DNA of 7,816 bases from Oscillospiraceae bacterium (GCA_902772625.1 CACYBP010000120.1:1-7816); one strand, 5' to 3'. Shown: positions 1-6,353, counted from the first letter of the stretch. The notes: generated by a model from the sequence alone, not told the origin. A program made the numbers and translations.

Positions 1-291
1 TGAATCGACATAATCAAAACGCAAAACACTCCCAATAATACGATACGGCATGGCGTCGCGACGCAGGGATCAATCTTTGTCTCTACCTCCGCCACCCCGC
101 TCGGCGCGATCATCCTTGATGATCTGGAAACAATACGGTATATAAAAAAGAATTGAAGCTTGCTTCCTATACAGTTTTTCCTAAGAAATCTTTCGAGTTA
201 GTTAAACTCTTTACTGCTGAGATACGATCCGCTAACCAGATTCAATCCCATCATAATCAATATGTTGCGGTTTCATAAAGGAGTGAGAGAC
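1..291. other. AT-rich leader region with a start-less open frame
   Basis: No gene can be called here. Frame 1 is open from 4 to a TGA at 154-156 (about 50 codons) but is preceded by an in-frame TGA at 1-3 and contains no ATG, GTG or TTG, so it cannot be a complete gene as read. Its translation ends in a protein-like stretch (TPLGAIILDDLETIRYIKKN), which could be the tail of a broken gene or chance. From 157 to 276 the sequence is AT-rich with no hairpin plus T-run and no convincing -35/-10 pair. CATAAT at 252-257 is the best -10 candidate for the gene at 292, but nothing resembling TTGACA lies 16-18 nt upstream of it. Confidence 0.4.
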
Positions 292-765
292 ATGAAACGG
301 GAGCCCTTACTGAACGGCAAAATAATCGCGATACTGATCTTTCACATCGTGTCGTCCGGATTAGTCGCAGGCTTTATTCTTGTCCTTCTTATCTGGTATT
401 ATGATCCGATATCATATCTAATCGAATGCACGCTGATAACGATCGCGTTTATTCTGTGCGATTACGTCGTATGCGGAAAGCTGCAGGACCGACTCCGGCA
501 ACCGATCGAGCCCAAGATAGTGTTCCATTTGACCGACCAGGTCAGATTGATCCCCCTCCTTATCGTCAACCTTAAGGACATTTTCAACTTGATTGGGTTT
601 CTCGTCGGCCATGGAACTCTGTCGGAGATAGATATCCAATCGGTTTCCTGTACGGTGCTGTCTATGATCCTGTGCGGGTTTTCGGTGCTGGAGCGGCTGA
701 TCCTTATCAAGTATAAGCAATTTCCTTTTTGGAAATCAGACCGGGAAAAGCGTGTTCAAACATAA
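292..765 (+). CDS. Hypothetical four-helix integral membrane protein
   Basis: I do not recognise the family. The start is set at ATG 292 because AAAGGAG (277-283) sits 8 nt upstream; an upstream in-frame ATG at 262 has no such site. The product is 157 residues with four likely membrane segments at about 11-37, 40-62, 84-106 and 116-139, and a basic C-terminal tail (KSDREKRVQT), which suggests an inner-membrane protein with a cytoplasmic tail. There is no signal peptide, catalytic motif or recognisable domain. Charged residues D57, K63, D66 and R67 flank the end of helix 2, and a polar link of about 20 residues joins helices 2 and 3. The gene stands alone and is closed by a strong terminator. 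Its base composition is about 47% GC against 60-65% in the rest of the window, so it may be acquired or come from an atypical genome segment. The coding call rests on the RBS, the hydrophobic periodicity and the terminator. Confidence 0.75.
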   Translation: MKREPLLNGKIIAILIFHIVSSGLVAGFILVLLIWYYDPISYLIECTLITIAFILCDYVVCGKLQDRLRQPIEPKIVFHLTDQVRLIPLLIVNLKDIFNLIGFLVGHGTLSEIDIQSVSCTVLSMILCGFSVLERLILIKYKQFPFWKSDREKRVQT

Positions 766-800
766 GGCTTTATGGCGGTCCGGCATATACAGGATCGGGA

Positions 801-838
801 AGCGCCCGGGATCCACGGATCCCGGGCGCTTCTTTTAT
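801..838 (+). terminator. Rho-independent terminator of the membrane-protein gene
   Basis: A perfect 14-bp GC-rich stem (801-814 with 817-830, two-base centre) is followed by TCTTTTATTT on the plus strand, the arrangement of an intrinsic terminator for the rightward gene ending at 765. On the minus strand the same hairpin follows the lipoprotein stop at 839 but lacks a U-run, so termination of that gene here would be weaker, although the hairpin could still protect its 3' end. Confidence 0.88.
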
Positions 839-2137
839 TTATGAGGCAAAGGCGTCGTCAAAAACGCCCGCGGGGTAACAATAGCGAAACTCCTTCTGAA
901 AGGCGACGATGCGCGTTTTGGGAAGAGCCTCCTGAAGTTTTCGCAGGCCCTCGGCCGTCACCGGATTCCCGGAAAGATCCAGCTCTTCCAGGGAAGACAG
1001 GGAAGCGAGGGGAGAAAGGGCGTCGTCGGTCAAAAGATTATCGCACAGCGAAAGCGATTTCAGGGACGTCATCCCTTCCAGGAAGGAGACGTCGGCGAGG
1101 CCGCCCCGGGTGAGGGAGAGGGCGCGAAGCGCGGGAAGAGACGCGAGCGGCGCAAGCTCCGGCGCGAGGTCGCGCCGTGCGCTGTCGGTCAGGATCAGAT
1201 CCGCCGTGACGGCGGCAGAAAGCTTTTCGCCGATCAGGGCGTCCTCCGGAAGACCGGTGAAAAAGCATTCCTCTCCGAACGCGGTATCAGCCCAGAGGGA
1301 GGCGAGAGAAGCGTCGTTCCCGTCGGAGGTGATCACGCGGACGTCCCGATCCTTGAAGATCTCTTCAAGCCCGGAGGCGATCCCTTCGGGGCAGGGACAG
1401 GAGGAGACCTTGATTTCACGGAGAGCCGGGAAGGCCTCCGGCGTCAGAGCCGAGAGGTCCGAGAGCGGATTATGGGAAAGATCCAGAGTCACCAGAGACG
1501 GAAGTCCTTCCCGAAGAAAGGAAAGCGATTCGATCCCCGTACCCGTGAGCGTCAGATCTCTGAGACCGGAAAGCCCGGAAAGCGCCTCCGGATCGGAAAG
1601 GACTCCGCCGCCGAGGGAAAGACTTCGGAGCGAAGAGAGCTTTTCGATCCCCCGGAGCCGATAGCTCCCGGCGCGGAGGCAGAAAACGCTTTCGAGACTT
1701 CCGGCGCCGGAAAAGGCGGAGAAATCCAGCTCGGGCGTGAAGTTGACCGTAAGCGAGACGAGCTCCTTCAGAGTTCCCACCGGGCTCCAGTCGAGCTTCC
1801 CGGTCTGGGTGTAGATCGAAAGCGTACGGCAGTGGGGTGTGCGGGAAAGACCCTCCAGCGTATAGACCGGAAGGCCGGTCAGGGTGATATCCTTCGCGTC
1901 CCCGCCGTAATACAGGCGGGTGATCCCGTTAAAGAGCACCGGCTCGCCCTTTGCGTATTCCTCCGGGATGAAGATTCCTTCCTCCGGGGAATCGGGAACG
2001 GTTTCGGCGGGCGGTAAAGCGGCGGACTTCTCCGCCGGATCCAGCGCGGGAGAAACCGGGGGACCCGCGCCGCGGCAGGAGGACAGAAAGAGAAGAAAGA
2101 TCAAAAGCAGAAGAGCAAGTCTTTTTTGCATTCTCAC
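839..2137 (-). CDS. Leucine-rich-repeat lipoprotein
   Basis: A probable surface-anchored lipoprotein of 432 residues. The N-terminus has basic residues, a hydrophobic core and the lipobox LSSC with the lipidated cysteine at residue 21, followed by a Pro/Ala/Glu-rich linker to about residue 60. Leucine-rich repeats of 22-23 residues occupy about 125-245 (for example LRDLTLTGTGIESLSFL and LVTLDLSHNPLSDLSAL) and again about 337-410 (LKSLSLCDNLLTDDALSPL, LEELDLSGNPVTAEGL). Residues 261-330 between them do not fit the repeat. LRR proteins usually bind other proteins or surfaces; no enzyme domain is visible, and the ligand is unknown. The GTG at 2137 is chosen because the AGGAGG at 2144-2149 is 6 nt away. 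The ATG two codons later (2131) is possible but would be 12 nt from it. The gene is monocistronic and divergent from the dehydratase gene. Confidence 0.88.
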   Translation of the reverse strand: MRMQKRLALLLLIFLLFLSSCRGAGPPVSPALDPAEKSAALPPAETVPDSPEEGIFIPEEYAKGEPVLFNGITRLYYGGDAKDITLTGLPVYTLEGLSRTPHCRTLSIYTQTGKLDWSPVGTLKELVSLTVNFTPELDFSAFSGAGSLESVFCLRAGSYRLRGIEKLSSLRSLSLGGGVLSDPEALSGLSGLRDLTLTGTGIESLSFLREGLPSLVTLDLSHNPLSDLSALTPEAFPALREIKVSSCPCPEGIASGLEEIFKDRDVRVITSDGNDASLASLWADTAFGEECFFTGLPEDALIGEKLSAAVTADLILTDSARRDLAPELAPLASLPALRALSLTRGGLADVSFLEGMTSLKSLSLCDNLLTDDALSPLASLSSLEELDLSGNPVTAEGLRKLQEALPKTRIVAFQKEFRYCYPAGVFDDAFAS

Positions 2138-2141
2138 GGGA

Positions 2142-2150
2142 TCCCTCCTT
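2142..2150 (-). promoter_or_regulatory. Ribosome binding site of the LRR lipoprotein
   Basis: On the minus strand AAGGAGGGA lies here. Its 6-nt gap to GTG 2137 favours the GTG over the ATG at 2131. Confidence 0.75.
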
Positions 2151-2184
2151 TCAGGGTGAGACGAAAGCTTCCGGCGTCAGAACG

Positions 2185-2219
2185 AGTATAACACAGTTTT
2201 GTATCAAAGAGGTATCAAA
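2185..2219 (-). promoter_or_regulatory. Extended -10 promoter with phased direct repeats, LRR lipoprotein
   Basis: On the minus strand TGTTATACT (-10 hexamer at 2185-2190) matches the extended -10 form TGnTATAAT. There is no good -35 at the normal distance. Instead, two exact copies of TTTGATAC (2201-2208 and 2212-2219) start 11 nt apart, about one helical turn, and cover the place where a -35 would be. This is the geometry of a site for an activator that touches RNA polymerase. The activator is not identifiable from the window. The -10 call is fairly secure; the repeat function is inference. Confidence 0.6.
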
Positions 2220-2269
2220 AGTTTGAACGAACTGTAAACTCTCCGGGGACAGGCGGGATTTCTCCGGGA

Positions 2270-2306
2270 GATTTTCCGGTTCCGCCAAATATGACCCCGG
2301 AAAATC
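2270..2306. repeat. 10-bp inverted repeat upstream of the dehydratase promoter
   Basis: GATTTTCCGG (2270-2279) and its exact reverse complement CCGGAAAATC (2297-2306) are separated by 17 nt. The right arm ends 14 nt before the -35 box at 2321. No T-run follows on either strand, so it is not a terminator. It may be an operator read by a dimeric regulator, or it may be chance. Confidence 0.4.
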
Positions 2307-2320
2307 ATGCAGTTTCGCCT

Positions 2321-2349
2321 TTGCAATCCGGTCCGGATTCGGGTATAAT
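2321..2349 (+). promoter_or_regulatory. Sigma-A type promoter of the dehydratase/DUF1905 pair
   Basis: TTGCAA (2321-2326) is separated by exactly 17 nt from TATAAT (2344-2349). Transcription would start near 2356, giving a leader of only about 33 nt before ATG 2389, too short for a riboswitch. Control is therefore probably at initiation, perhaps through the inverted repeat just upstream. Confidence 0.85.
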
Positions 2350-2388
2350 GAAATCAGACAGCTCATGAAAAAGAGAGGAGATACGGAA

Positions 2389-3597
2389 ATGGCAGTGACT
2401 GTGAGAGACGTGAAATGCATCATCACCGCCCCCGAGCGGTGCGACATCGCCGTGGTGAAGGTGGAAACCAGCGAGCCGGGGCTTTTCGGCCTGGGCTGCG
2501 CGACCTTTACCCAGAGGATCACCGCCGTCAAGACCGCGGTGGAGGATTACCTCAGGCCCATGATGATCGGCCGCGACGTCGAGAAGATCGAGGACGCCTG
2601 GCAGCAGATGATGGGCAGCAGCTATTGGAGAAACGGCCCGGTGCTCAACAACGCCATCAGCGGCGTGGACGAGGCGCTCTGGGACATCAAGGGCAAGATG
2701 CTCGGCGTTCCGGTGTACCAGCTTCTGGGCGGCAAGGTGCGCGAGGGCGTGGCGGTCATGCCACGCGGCGCTCACGGCAGGACCCTGGAGGAAGTGGGCG
2801 ACAGCGTGGAGGCGATGACCAAGGACGGCTTTGAATTCATCCGCGTGGGGCTTCGTTCGCTTTTCGCCTGCGACGAGGAGAGAAAGCCCGAGGGCGCGCC
2901 GGAGGGCATCTATTTCGATCCCAAAAAGGCGGCCAAGGAATACGTAAGGCTGTTTGCGTATCTGCGCGACCGGTTCGGCGACGAGATCGACGTGGGCATC
3001 GACGTCCACGAAAGATTCCATCCCACCGAGGCGGTGTCGCTGGCCAAGGCGCTGGAACCCTACAAGCCCGCCTTTATCGAGGATCTTCTGGCCCCGGAAT
3101 ACGCCGACTGGTTCGCCGAGGTGCGGCGTGTCAGCTCGATCCCCATGGCGATGGGTGAGCTTTTCGTCAACCCGATGGAGTATAAGAACCTGATCGCGAA
3201 CCGCCTGATCGACTACGTCCGCTGCCACATCAGCATGCTGGGCGGATTCACCCCGGCGAAGAAGCTTGCCGCCACCTGCGAGACCTTCGGCGTCGGCACC
3301 ATGTGGCACGGCCCGCACGACATCACGCCGGTGGGCATGGCGGCCCAGCTCCATCTGGATCTGGTCAGCCCCAACTGCATCTGCCAGGAGTACGCCGTCC
3401 CCGGCGAGATCACCTACGAGATGTTCCCGGGCTCCCCGGTGGTGAAGCACGGCTACGCCTACGTGAACGACAAGCCGGGCTGGGGCGTGGAGTTCGACGA
3501 GGAGATGGCGAAGAAGTATCCCGGCAAGGGCTACAACCTCGGCGGCGGCCTTGCCTTCATGGGAAGACGCCACGACGGCACCGCGGTCAGGACCTGA
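2389..3597 (+). CDS. Enolase-superfamily acid-sugar dehydratase (mannonate dehydratase/RspA group)
   Basis: A 402-residue cytoplasmic enzyme of the mandelate racemase/muconate lactonizing class, closest by motif to the ManD/RspA subgroup, whose members dehydrate D-mannonate or D-gluconate to 2-keto-3-deoxy-gluconate, some with very low activity. The N-terminal capping domain includes ITAPERCDIAVVKVET and SYWRNGP (78-84). The barrel domain carries the three Mg ligands D205, E231 and E257, the acid/base H207 (GIDVHERF), R278, H307 in HGPHD and E334 in QEY, all at a constant five-residue offset from the positions I recall for the Novosphingobium ManD. The loop after R152 is short and charged, and the catalytic tyrosine of active ManD enzymes cannot be placed in it, so the substrate may differ. 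ATG 2389 is chosen because AGAGGAG (2374-2380) is 8 nt away; an ATG at 2365 would place this site inside the coding region. It is cotranscribed with the DUF1905 gene. Family is secure, substrate is not. Confidence 0.92.
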   Translation: MAVTVRDVKCIITAPERCDIAVVKVETSEPGLFGLGCATFTQRITAVKTAVEDYLRPMMIGRDVEKIEDAWQQMMGSSYWRNGPVLNNAISGVDEALWDIKGKMLGVPVYQLLGGKVREGVAVMPRGAHGRTLEEVGDSVEAMTKDGFEFIRVGLRSLFACDEERKPEGAPEGIYFDPKKAAKEYVRLFAYLRDRFGDEIDVGIDVHERFHPTEAVSLAKALEPYKPAFIEDLLAPEYADWFAEVRRVSSIPMAMGELFVNPMEYKNLIANRLIDYVRCHISMLGGFTPAKKLAATCETFGVGTMWHGPHDITPVGMAAQLHLDLVSPNCICQEYAVPGEITYEMFPGSPVVKHGYAYVNDKPGWGVEFDEEMAKKYPGKGYNLGGGLAFMGRRHDGTAVRT

Positions 3598-3608
3598 CCG
3601 GAAAGAGT

Positions 3609-3896
3609 GTGGCAAAGCGCTTTGATTTTGAAGCAGTCCTTCAGAAAAACCCCGATATGGACGCGGCCTATATCGTCGTGCCGGTGGATATCCGGAAGGA
3701 ATGCGGCTCCGGCCGGTGGAAGGTCGACGCACTTCTGGACGGCGTTCTCTACCGGGGAAGCGTGGTCAATATGGGCGTGAAGGACGAAAAAGGAGAGATC
3801 CTTTACGTCCTTGGCGTGCCGAAAGCGATCCGGAAACAGACCGGCAGGGAACCGGGAGATCTGGTCCGCGTCACCCTCTCAGACCGGACGCCCTGA
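3609..3896 (+). CDS. Small DUF1905 domain protein
   Basis: A 95-residue protein that is essentially one DUF1905 domain. Visible landmarks are the N-terminal FDFEAVL, AAYIVVPVDIRK (19-30), the glycine-rich GSGRWKVDALLDG (33-45), YRGSVVNMG (48-56), LGVPKAIRKQTGREPGD (68-84) and the closing VRVTL strand (86-90). The family is a small beta-rich fold of unknown biochemical role, often found alone or fused to YdeI-type domains. It lies 11 nt after the dehydratase stop and has no promoter of its own, so the two are probably cotranscribed. The GTG at 3609 gives the full-length domain; the only Shine-Dalgarno-like sequence is GGAAAG (3600-3605), very close, so translation may depend partly on coupling with the upstream gene. 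The next in-frame ATG (3657-3659, residue 17) would remove the first strand. Confidence 0.8.
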   Translation: MAKRFDFEAVLQKNPDMDAAYIVVPVDIRKECGSGRWKVDALLDGVLYRGSVVNMGVKDEKGEILYVLGVPKAIRKQTGREPGDLVRVTLSDRTP

Positions 3897-3922
3897 AAAG
3901 GATACCTCTCAGGAACAGAATA

Positions 3923-3953
3923 CGAGCCGGACGGCGTTCTGCCGTCCGGCTCG
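3923..3953. terminator. Bidirectional terminator between converging operons
   Basis: A perfect 13-bp stem (3923-3935 with 3941-3953) with a 5-nt loop lies between the stop codons of the rightward DUF1905 gene (3896) and the leftward ATPase gene (3963). The flanks are moderately U-rich in both directions (CTGTCATTCTTATT rightward, TATTCTGTTCC leftward), so it may serve both transcripts. Confidence 0.75.
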
Positions 3954-3962
3954 CTGTCATTC

Positions 3963-4730
3963 TTATTCTCCGTGACGCGCGGCGCGGGATTCCTTTTCCA
4001 GAATGGAACGGATGAATTCCCGGGAGCGCTCCTCCTTTGGGTTCGCGAAGAATTCATGGGAGGGACCCGCTTCGATGATCTTTCCGCCGTCCATAAAAAG
4101 CACTTTATTCGAGACGTTGCGCGCGAATTCCATCTCGTGGGTCACCACCAGCATGGTCATGCCGTCCCGGGCCAGATCCCGCATCACGCCCAAAACCTCG
4201 CCGATCAGCTCGGGATCCAGGGCGCTGGTGGGCTCGTCGAAGTAGATGATCTCGGGACCGGAGGCAAGGCCCCGCGCGATGGCGACGCGCTGCTGCTGGC
4301 CCCCGGAAAGCTGGGAGGGGTAGCTTTGAAGCCGGTCGGCCATGCCCACCCGTTCCAGAGCGTGCACCGCGATGGAATAGGCGTCGGCGCTGCGGATCTT
4401 CCGCGCGGCGGTGAGGCCGAGGGTCACGTTTTTGAGGACGGTTTTGTTGAGGAAGAGATTGTAATTCTGGAAGACGAAGGCGGTCTTTCGCCGCACCCGG
4501 GCGATCTCGGCCTTTTTGGCCCTGTGCAGATCGAAGGGCTCGCCGTCGAAGACCAGAGTCCCCTCGTCGGCACGCTCCAGAAAGTTGAGACACCGGAGCA
4601 GGGTGGTTTTGCCCGAGCCGCTGGGGCCGAGGATCGCCACCACGTCGCCCTTTTCCACCTGGAGGTCGATGCCGTGAAGGATCTCGCGGCCGTCAAAGGA
4701 TTTGTGAACGTTCCGGATATCCAGCATCAT
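3963..4730 (-). CDS. Polar amino acid ABC transporter, ATP-binding protein
   Basis: A 255-residue ATPase that drives import through the permease encoded next to it. Visible motifs are Walker A GPSGSGKTT (35-43), Q-loop FVFQNYNLF (85-93), signature LSGGQQQR (141-148), Walker B IIYFDEPTSALD (161-172) and H-loop VVTHEM with H198. FQNYNLF and the overall length are typical of the GlnQ/HisP/TcyC type of amino acid importers; there is no C-terminal regulatory domain. The first of two adjacent ATG codons (4730) is chosen because GGAGGT lies 8 nt upstream. It overlaps the permease stop in an ATGA junction, so the two are translationally coupled. It is the last gene of the operon. Confidence 0.96.
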   Translation of the reverse strand: MMLDIRNVHKSFDGREILHGIDLQVEKGDVVAILGPSGSGKTTLLRCLNFLERADEGTLVFDGEPFDLHRAKKAEIARVRRKTAFVFQNYNLFLNKTVLKNVTLGLTAARKIRSADAYSIAVHALERVGMADRLQSYPSQLSGGQQQRVAIARGLASGPEIIYFDEPTSALDPELIGEVLGVMRDLARDGMTMLVVTHEMEFARNVSNKVLFMDGGKIIEAGPSHEFFANPKEERSREFIRSILEKESRAARHGE

Positions 4731-5401
4731 GCCCGCGCACCTCCGAACCGGTTCAGCCGCTTTTCCAGGAAACGCTGCAGCAGCGTGAGAAGCGAGCAGA
4801 ACAGAAGATAGATCAGGGCGGTCTCGGTGTAAAGTCCCAGGGATTCATAGACGCGGCCGTTGATGACCTGCGCCTCACGGAACATTTCGGTGACCGTGAT
4901 CACCGCCGCCAGAGACGTCCCCTTCACCAGCGAGATCAGCGAGTTGGAAAGCGAGGGGAAGGCGACCCGGAAGGCCTGGGGCAGGACGATGTGCCACATG
5001 ATCTGCAGATAATTCAAGCCCACGCACTGACCGGCCTCCACCTGCCCCCGGGAAACCGACTCCAGCGAGCCGCGGATGCTTTCGGCCATATAGGCGCCCT
5101 CGTTGATGCCGAAGACCAGCACCGCCGTGGGATAGGCGTCCAGCGTGATGCCCAGGGAGGGGAGCCCGTAAAAGACCAGATAGAGCTGCACCAGAAGCGG
5201 CGTGCCGCGCACGATCCAGATATAGATCCGACAGAGGGTCGAAAGCACCGGCACGTGCGCGTACTGGATCAGGGCCACCGCGATGGATATGACCAAGGCC
5301 AGGGCAAAAGATAGGAGCGTCAGGGGGATGGTGACCGTGACGCCGTAAAGCAAAAGCTTGGGAAAGGCCTCCAGAAGGATCAGCCACAGGCGTTCGTCCA
5401 T
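4727..5401 (-). CDS. Polar amino acid ABC transporter, permease protein
   Basis: A 224-residue membrane subunit of the HisM/GlnP type. Hydrophobic segments lie at about 15-46, 51-79, 90-106 and 185-212, with a further amphipathic stretch around 150-175. The conserved RGTPLLVQ (65-72) and the EAA loop (about 122-141: EAGQCVG ending in IVLPQ), which docks onto the ATPase, are both present. Only one permease is encoded, so the transporter is probably a homodimer of this subunit with two ATPases. AGGAGGT (5406-5412) lies 4 nt before the start. The upstream neighbour encodes the binding protein, with an attenuator-like terminator in between, and the downstream ATPase gene overlaps by 4 nt. Confidence 0.96.
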   Translation of the reverse strand: MDERLWLILLEAFPKLLLYGVTVTIPLTLLSFALALVISIAVALIQYAHVPVLSTLCRIYIWIVRGTPLLVQLYLVFYGLPSLGITLDAYPTAVLVFGINEGAYMAESIRGSLESVSRGQVEAGQCVGLNYLQIMWHIVLPQAFRVAFPSLSNSLISLVKGTSLAAVITVTEMFREAQVINGRVYESLGLYTETALIYLLFCSLLTLLQRFLEKRLNRFGGARA

Positions 5402-5444
5402 AGGGACCTCCTGTCAAGAATTGATGGGGGGCGGGTTCCCGCCG

Positions 5445-5480
5445 AGAAAAAGCCGAAACGGGGAATTCTCCCCGTTTCGG
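5445..5480 (-). terminator. Internal terminator or attenuator after the binding-protein gene
   Basis: On the minus strand a perfect 12-bp stem (5469-5480 with 5453-5464, 4-nt loop) is followed by CTTTTTCTC, the form of an intrinsic terminator. It lies 20 nt after the binding-protein stop and before the permease gene, which has no clear promoter of its own. Partial read-through would yield more binding protein than membrane complex, a known arrangement in ABC operons. A second stem (GGCGGG at 5430-5435 with CCCGCC at 5438-5443) directly follows the U-run. Confidence 0.82.
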
Positions 5481-5499
5481 ACCGAAAAGCGCGTAAAAA

Positions 5500-6315
5500 T
5501 CAGTCGGCGTTGGTCAGGTCGGCGCCGAAATATTTGGTCGAAAGCTCGCCGAGCTTGCCGTTTTCGCGAAGGGTTTTGAGGATCTTGTTGACCTCGTCGA
5601 TCAGGGGCTTCGCGTCGTCGGTGCGGGCCACCGGGAAGACCATGATCTCGCCCTCGTCCTCCGAGACGATCTTGATCTCCGCGTCGGGATGCTGGTCGAG
5701 ATAATCCAGGATCGAAAGCTTGGAATTCAGCGTGGCGTCCACCCGCCCGGCGAGAAGCAGCTCGATGGTATCCTGCAGAGTGTTCACCGGCGTGACGGTG
5801 GCGCCGTAGCTTTCCGCCACCTCGGCGTAGGTGCTGGAGGCGGTGTTGGCGGTGGTTTTGCCCTTCAGATCGTCAAGCGTCTTGATGTCCTCGTTGTCGG
5901 CGCGCACCACCAGGACCTGCGGGGAGTAGAGATAGGGATCGGAGAAGTAGTAGCTCTTGGCGCGCTCCTCGGTGTATCCGACGCCGTTGCAGGCGATGTC
6001 GAAGCGGCCCGCTTCCACGCCGGCCAGGATCGAATCCCAGTCGGTCTCCTTGAATTCGGCCTCCACGCCCAGTTCCTCGGCGATCAGCTTGCCGATCTCC
6101 ACGTCAAAGCCGGTCAGGACGCCGTTTTCGTCGTGATAGGTCCAGGGCGCCCAGTCGCCTTCGGTGGCAATCACCAGAGTGCCCCTGGCCTTGACGCGGG
6201 CCAGAAGATCCCCGGCTTCCTCCGCGTCGCCCGCTTTGGAGCAGGCGGCAAGCGAGAAGACGATCAGAAGAGCGGCCATCAAAGAAACGAATCTCATAAG
6301 TCTTTTCGATTTCAT
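5500..6315 (-). CDS. Amino acid-binding lipoprotein of the ABC importer, cystine-like
   Basis: A 271-residue solute-binding protein of the bacterial family 3 type, lipid-anchored outside the membrane, that hands its ligand to the permease. The signal peptide ends in lipobox LAAC with C25. The mature part begins with the usual LVIATEGDWAPWTYHDENG, then GFDVEIGKLIAEELG, FDIACNGVGYTEERAKSYYFSDPY and a hinge around DDLKGKT. The C-terminus LGELSTKYFGADLTN resembles cystine-binding proteins of the FliY/TcyA type (which typically end near WFGADVT), so cystine or another polar amino acid is the best guess; the substrate is inferred only. GGAG lies 7 nt before ATG 6315. It is the first gene of the transporter operon and directly follows a strong promoter. 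Confidence 0.94.
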   Translation of the reverse strand: MKSKRLMRFVSLMAALLIVFSLAACSKAGDAEEAGDLLARVKARGTLVIATEGDWAPWTYHDENGVLTGFDVEIGKLIAEELGVEAEFKETDWDSILAGVEAGRFDIACNGVGYTEERAKSYYFSDPYLYSPQVLVVRADNEDIKTLDDLKGKTTANTASSTYAEVAESYGATVTPVNTLQDTIELLLAGRVDATLNSKLSILDYLDQHPDAEIKIVSEDEGEIMVFPVARTDDAKPLIDEVNKILKTLRENGKLGELSTKYFGADLTNAD

Positions 6316-6353
6316 GTTCAGTCTCCTTTTTTCTTTTTCTTTGATTAGTTTAA

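Noticed and set aside
1110..2017. Overlapping plus-strand open frames of 181-184 codons
   Set aside because: Arg/Ser/Glu-rich low-complexity translations opposite the LRR lipoprotein, whose repeats and lipobox are unambiguous.
2365..2388. Upstream ATG at 2365 as the dehydratase start
   Set aside because: It would place the RBS AGAGGAG inside the coding region and add eight residues atypical of the family, and it has no RBS of its own after a start site near 2356.
2305..3732. 475-codon open frame on the minus strand
   Set aside because: It lies antisense to the dehydratase gene, is rich in His/Ala/Arg as expected for an opposite-strand shadow of GC-rich coding DNA, and has no RBS. The plus-strand gene has clear catalytic motifs.
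3972..4811. 279-codon plus-strand open frame
   Set aside because: Shadow of the ATPase gene, whose Walker A, signature, Walker B and H-loop motifs are intact on the minus strand.
5412..5417. TTGACA on the minus strand just before the permease RBS
   Set aside because: A -10 at 16-18 nt would fall inside the permease coding start and the RBS, and no TATAAT-like hexamer is there; it would leave no leader for the permease gene.
6316..6353. Riboswitch or T-box in the importer leader
   Set aside because: With the start near 6347 the leader is only about 30 nt of mostly A-rich sequence plus RBS, too short for any known riboswitch class.
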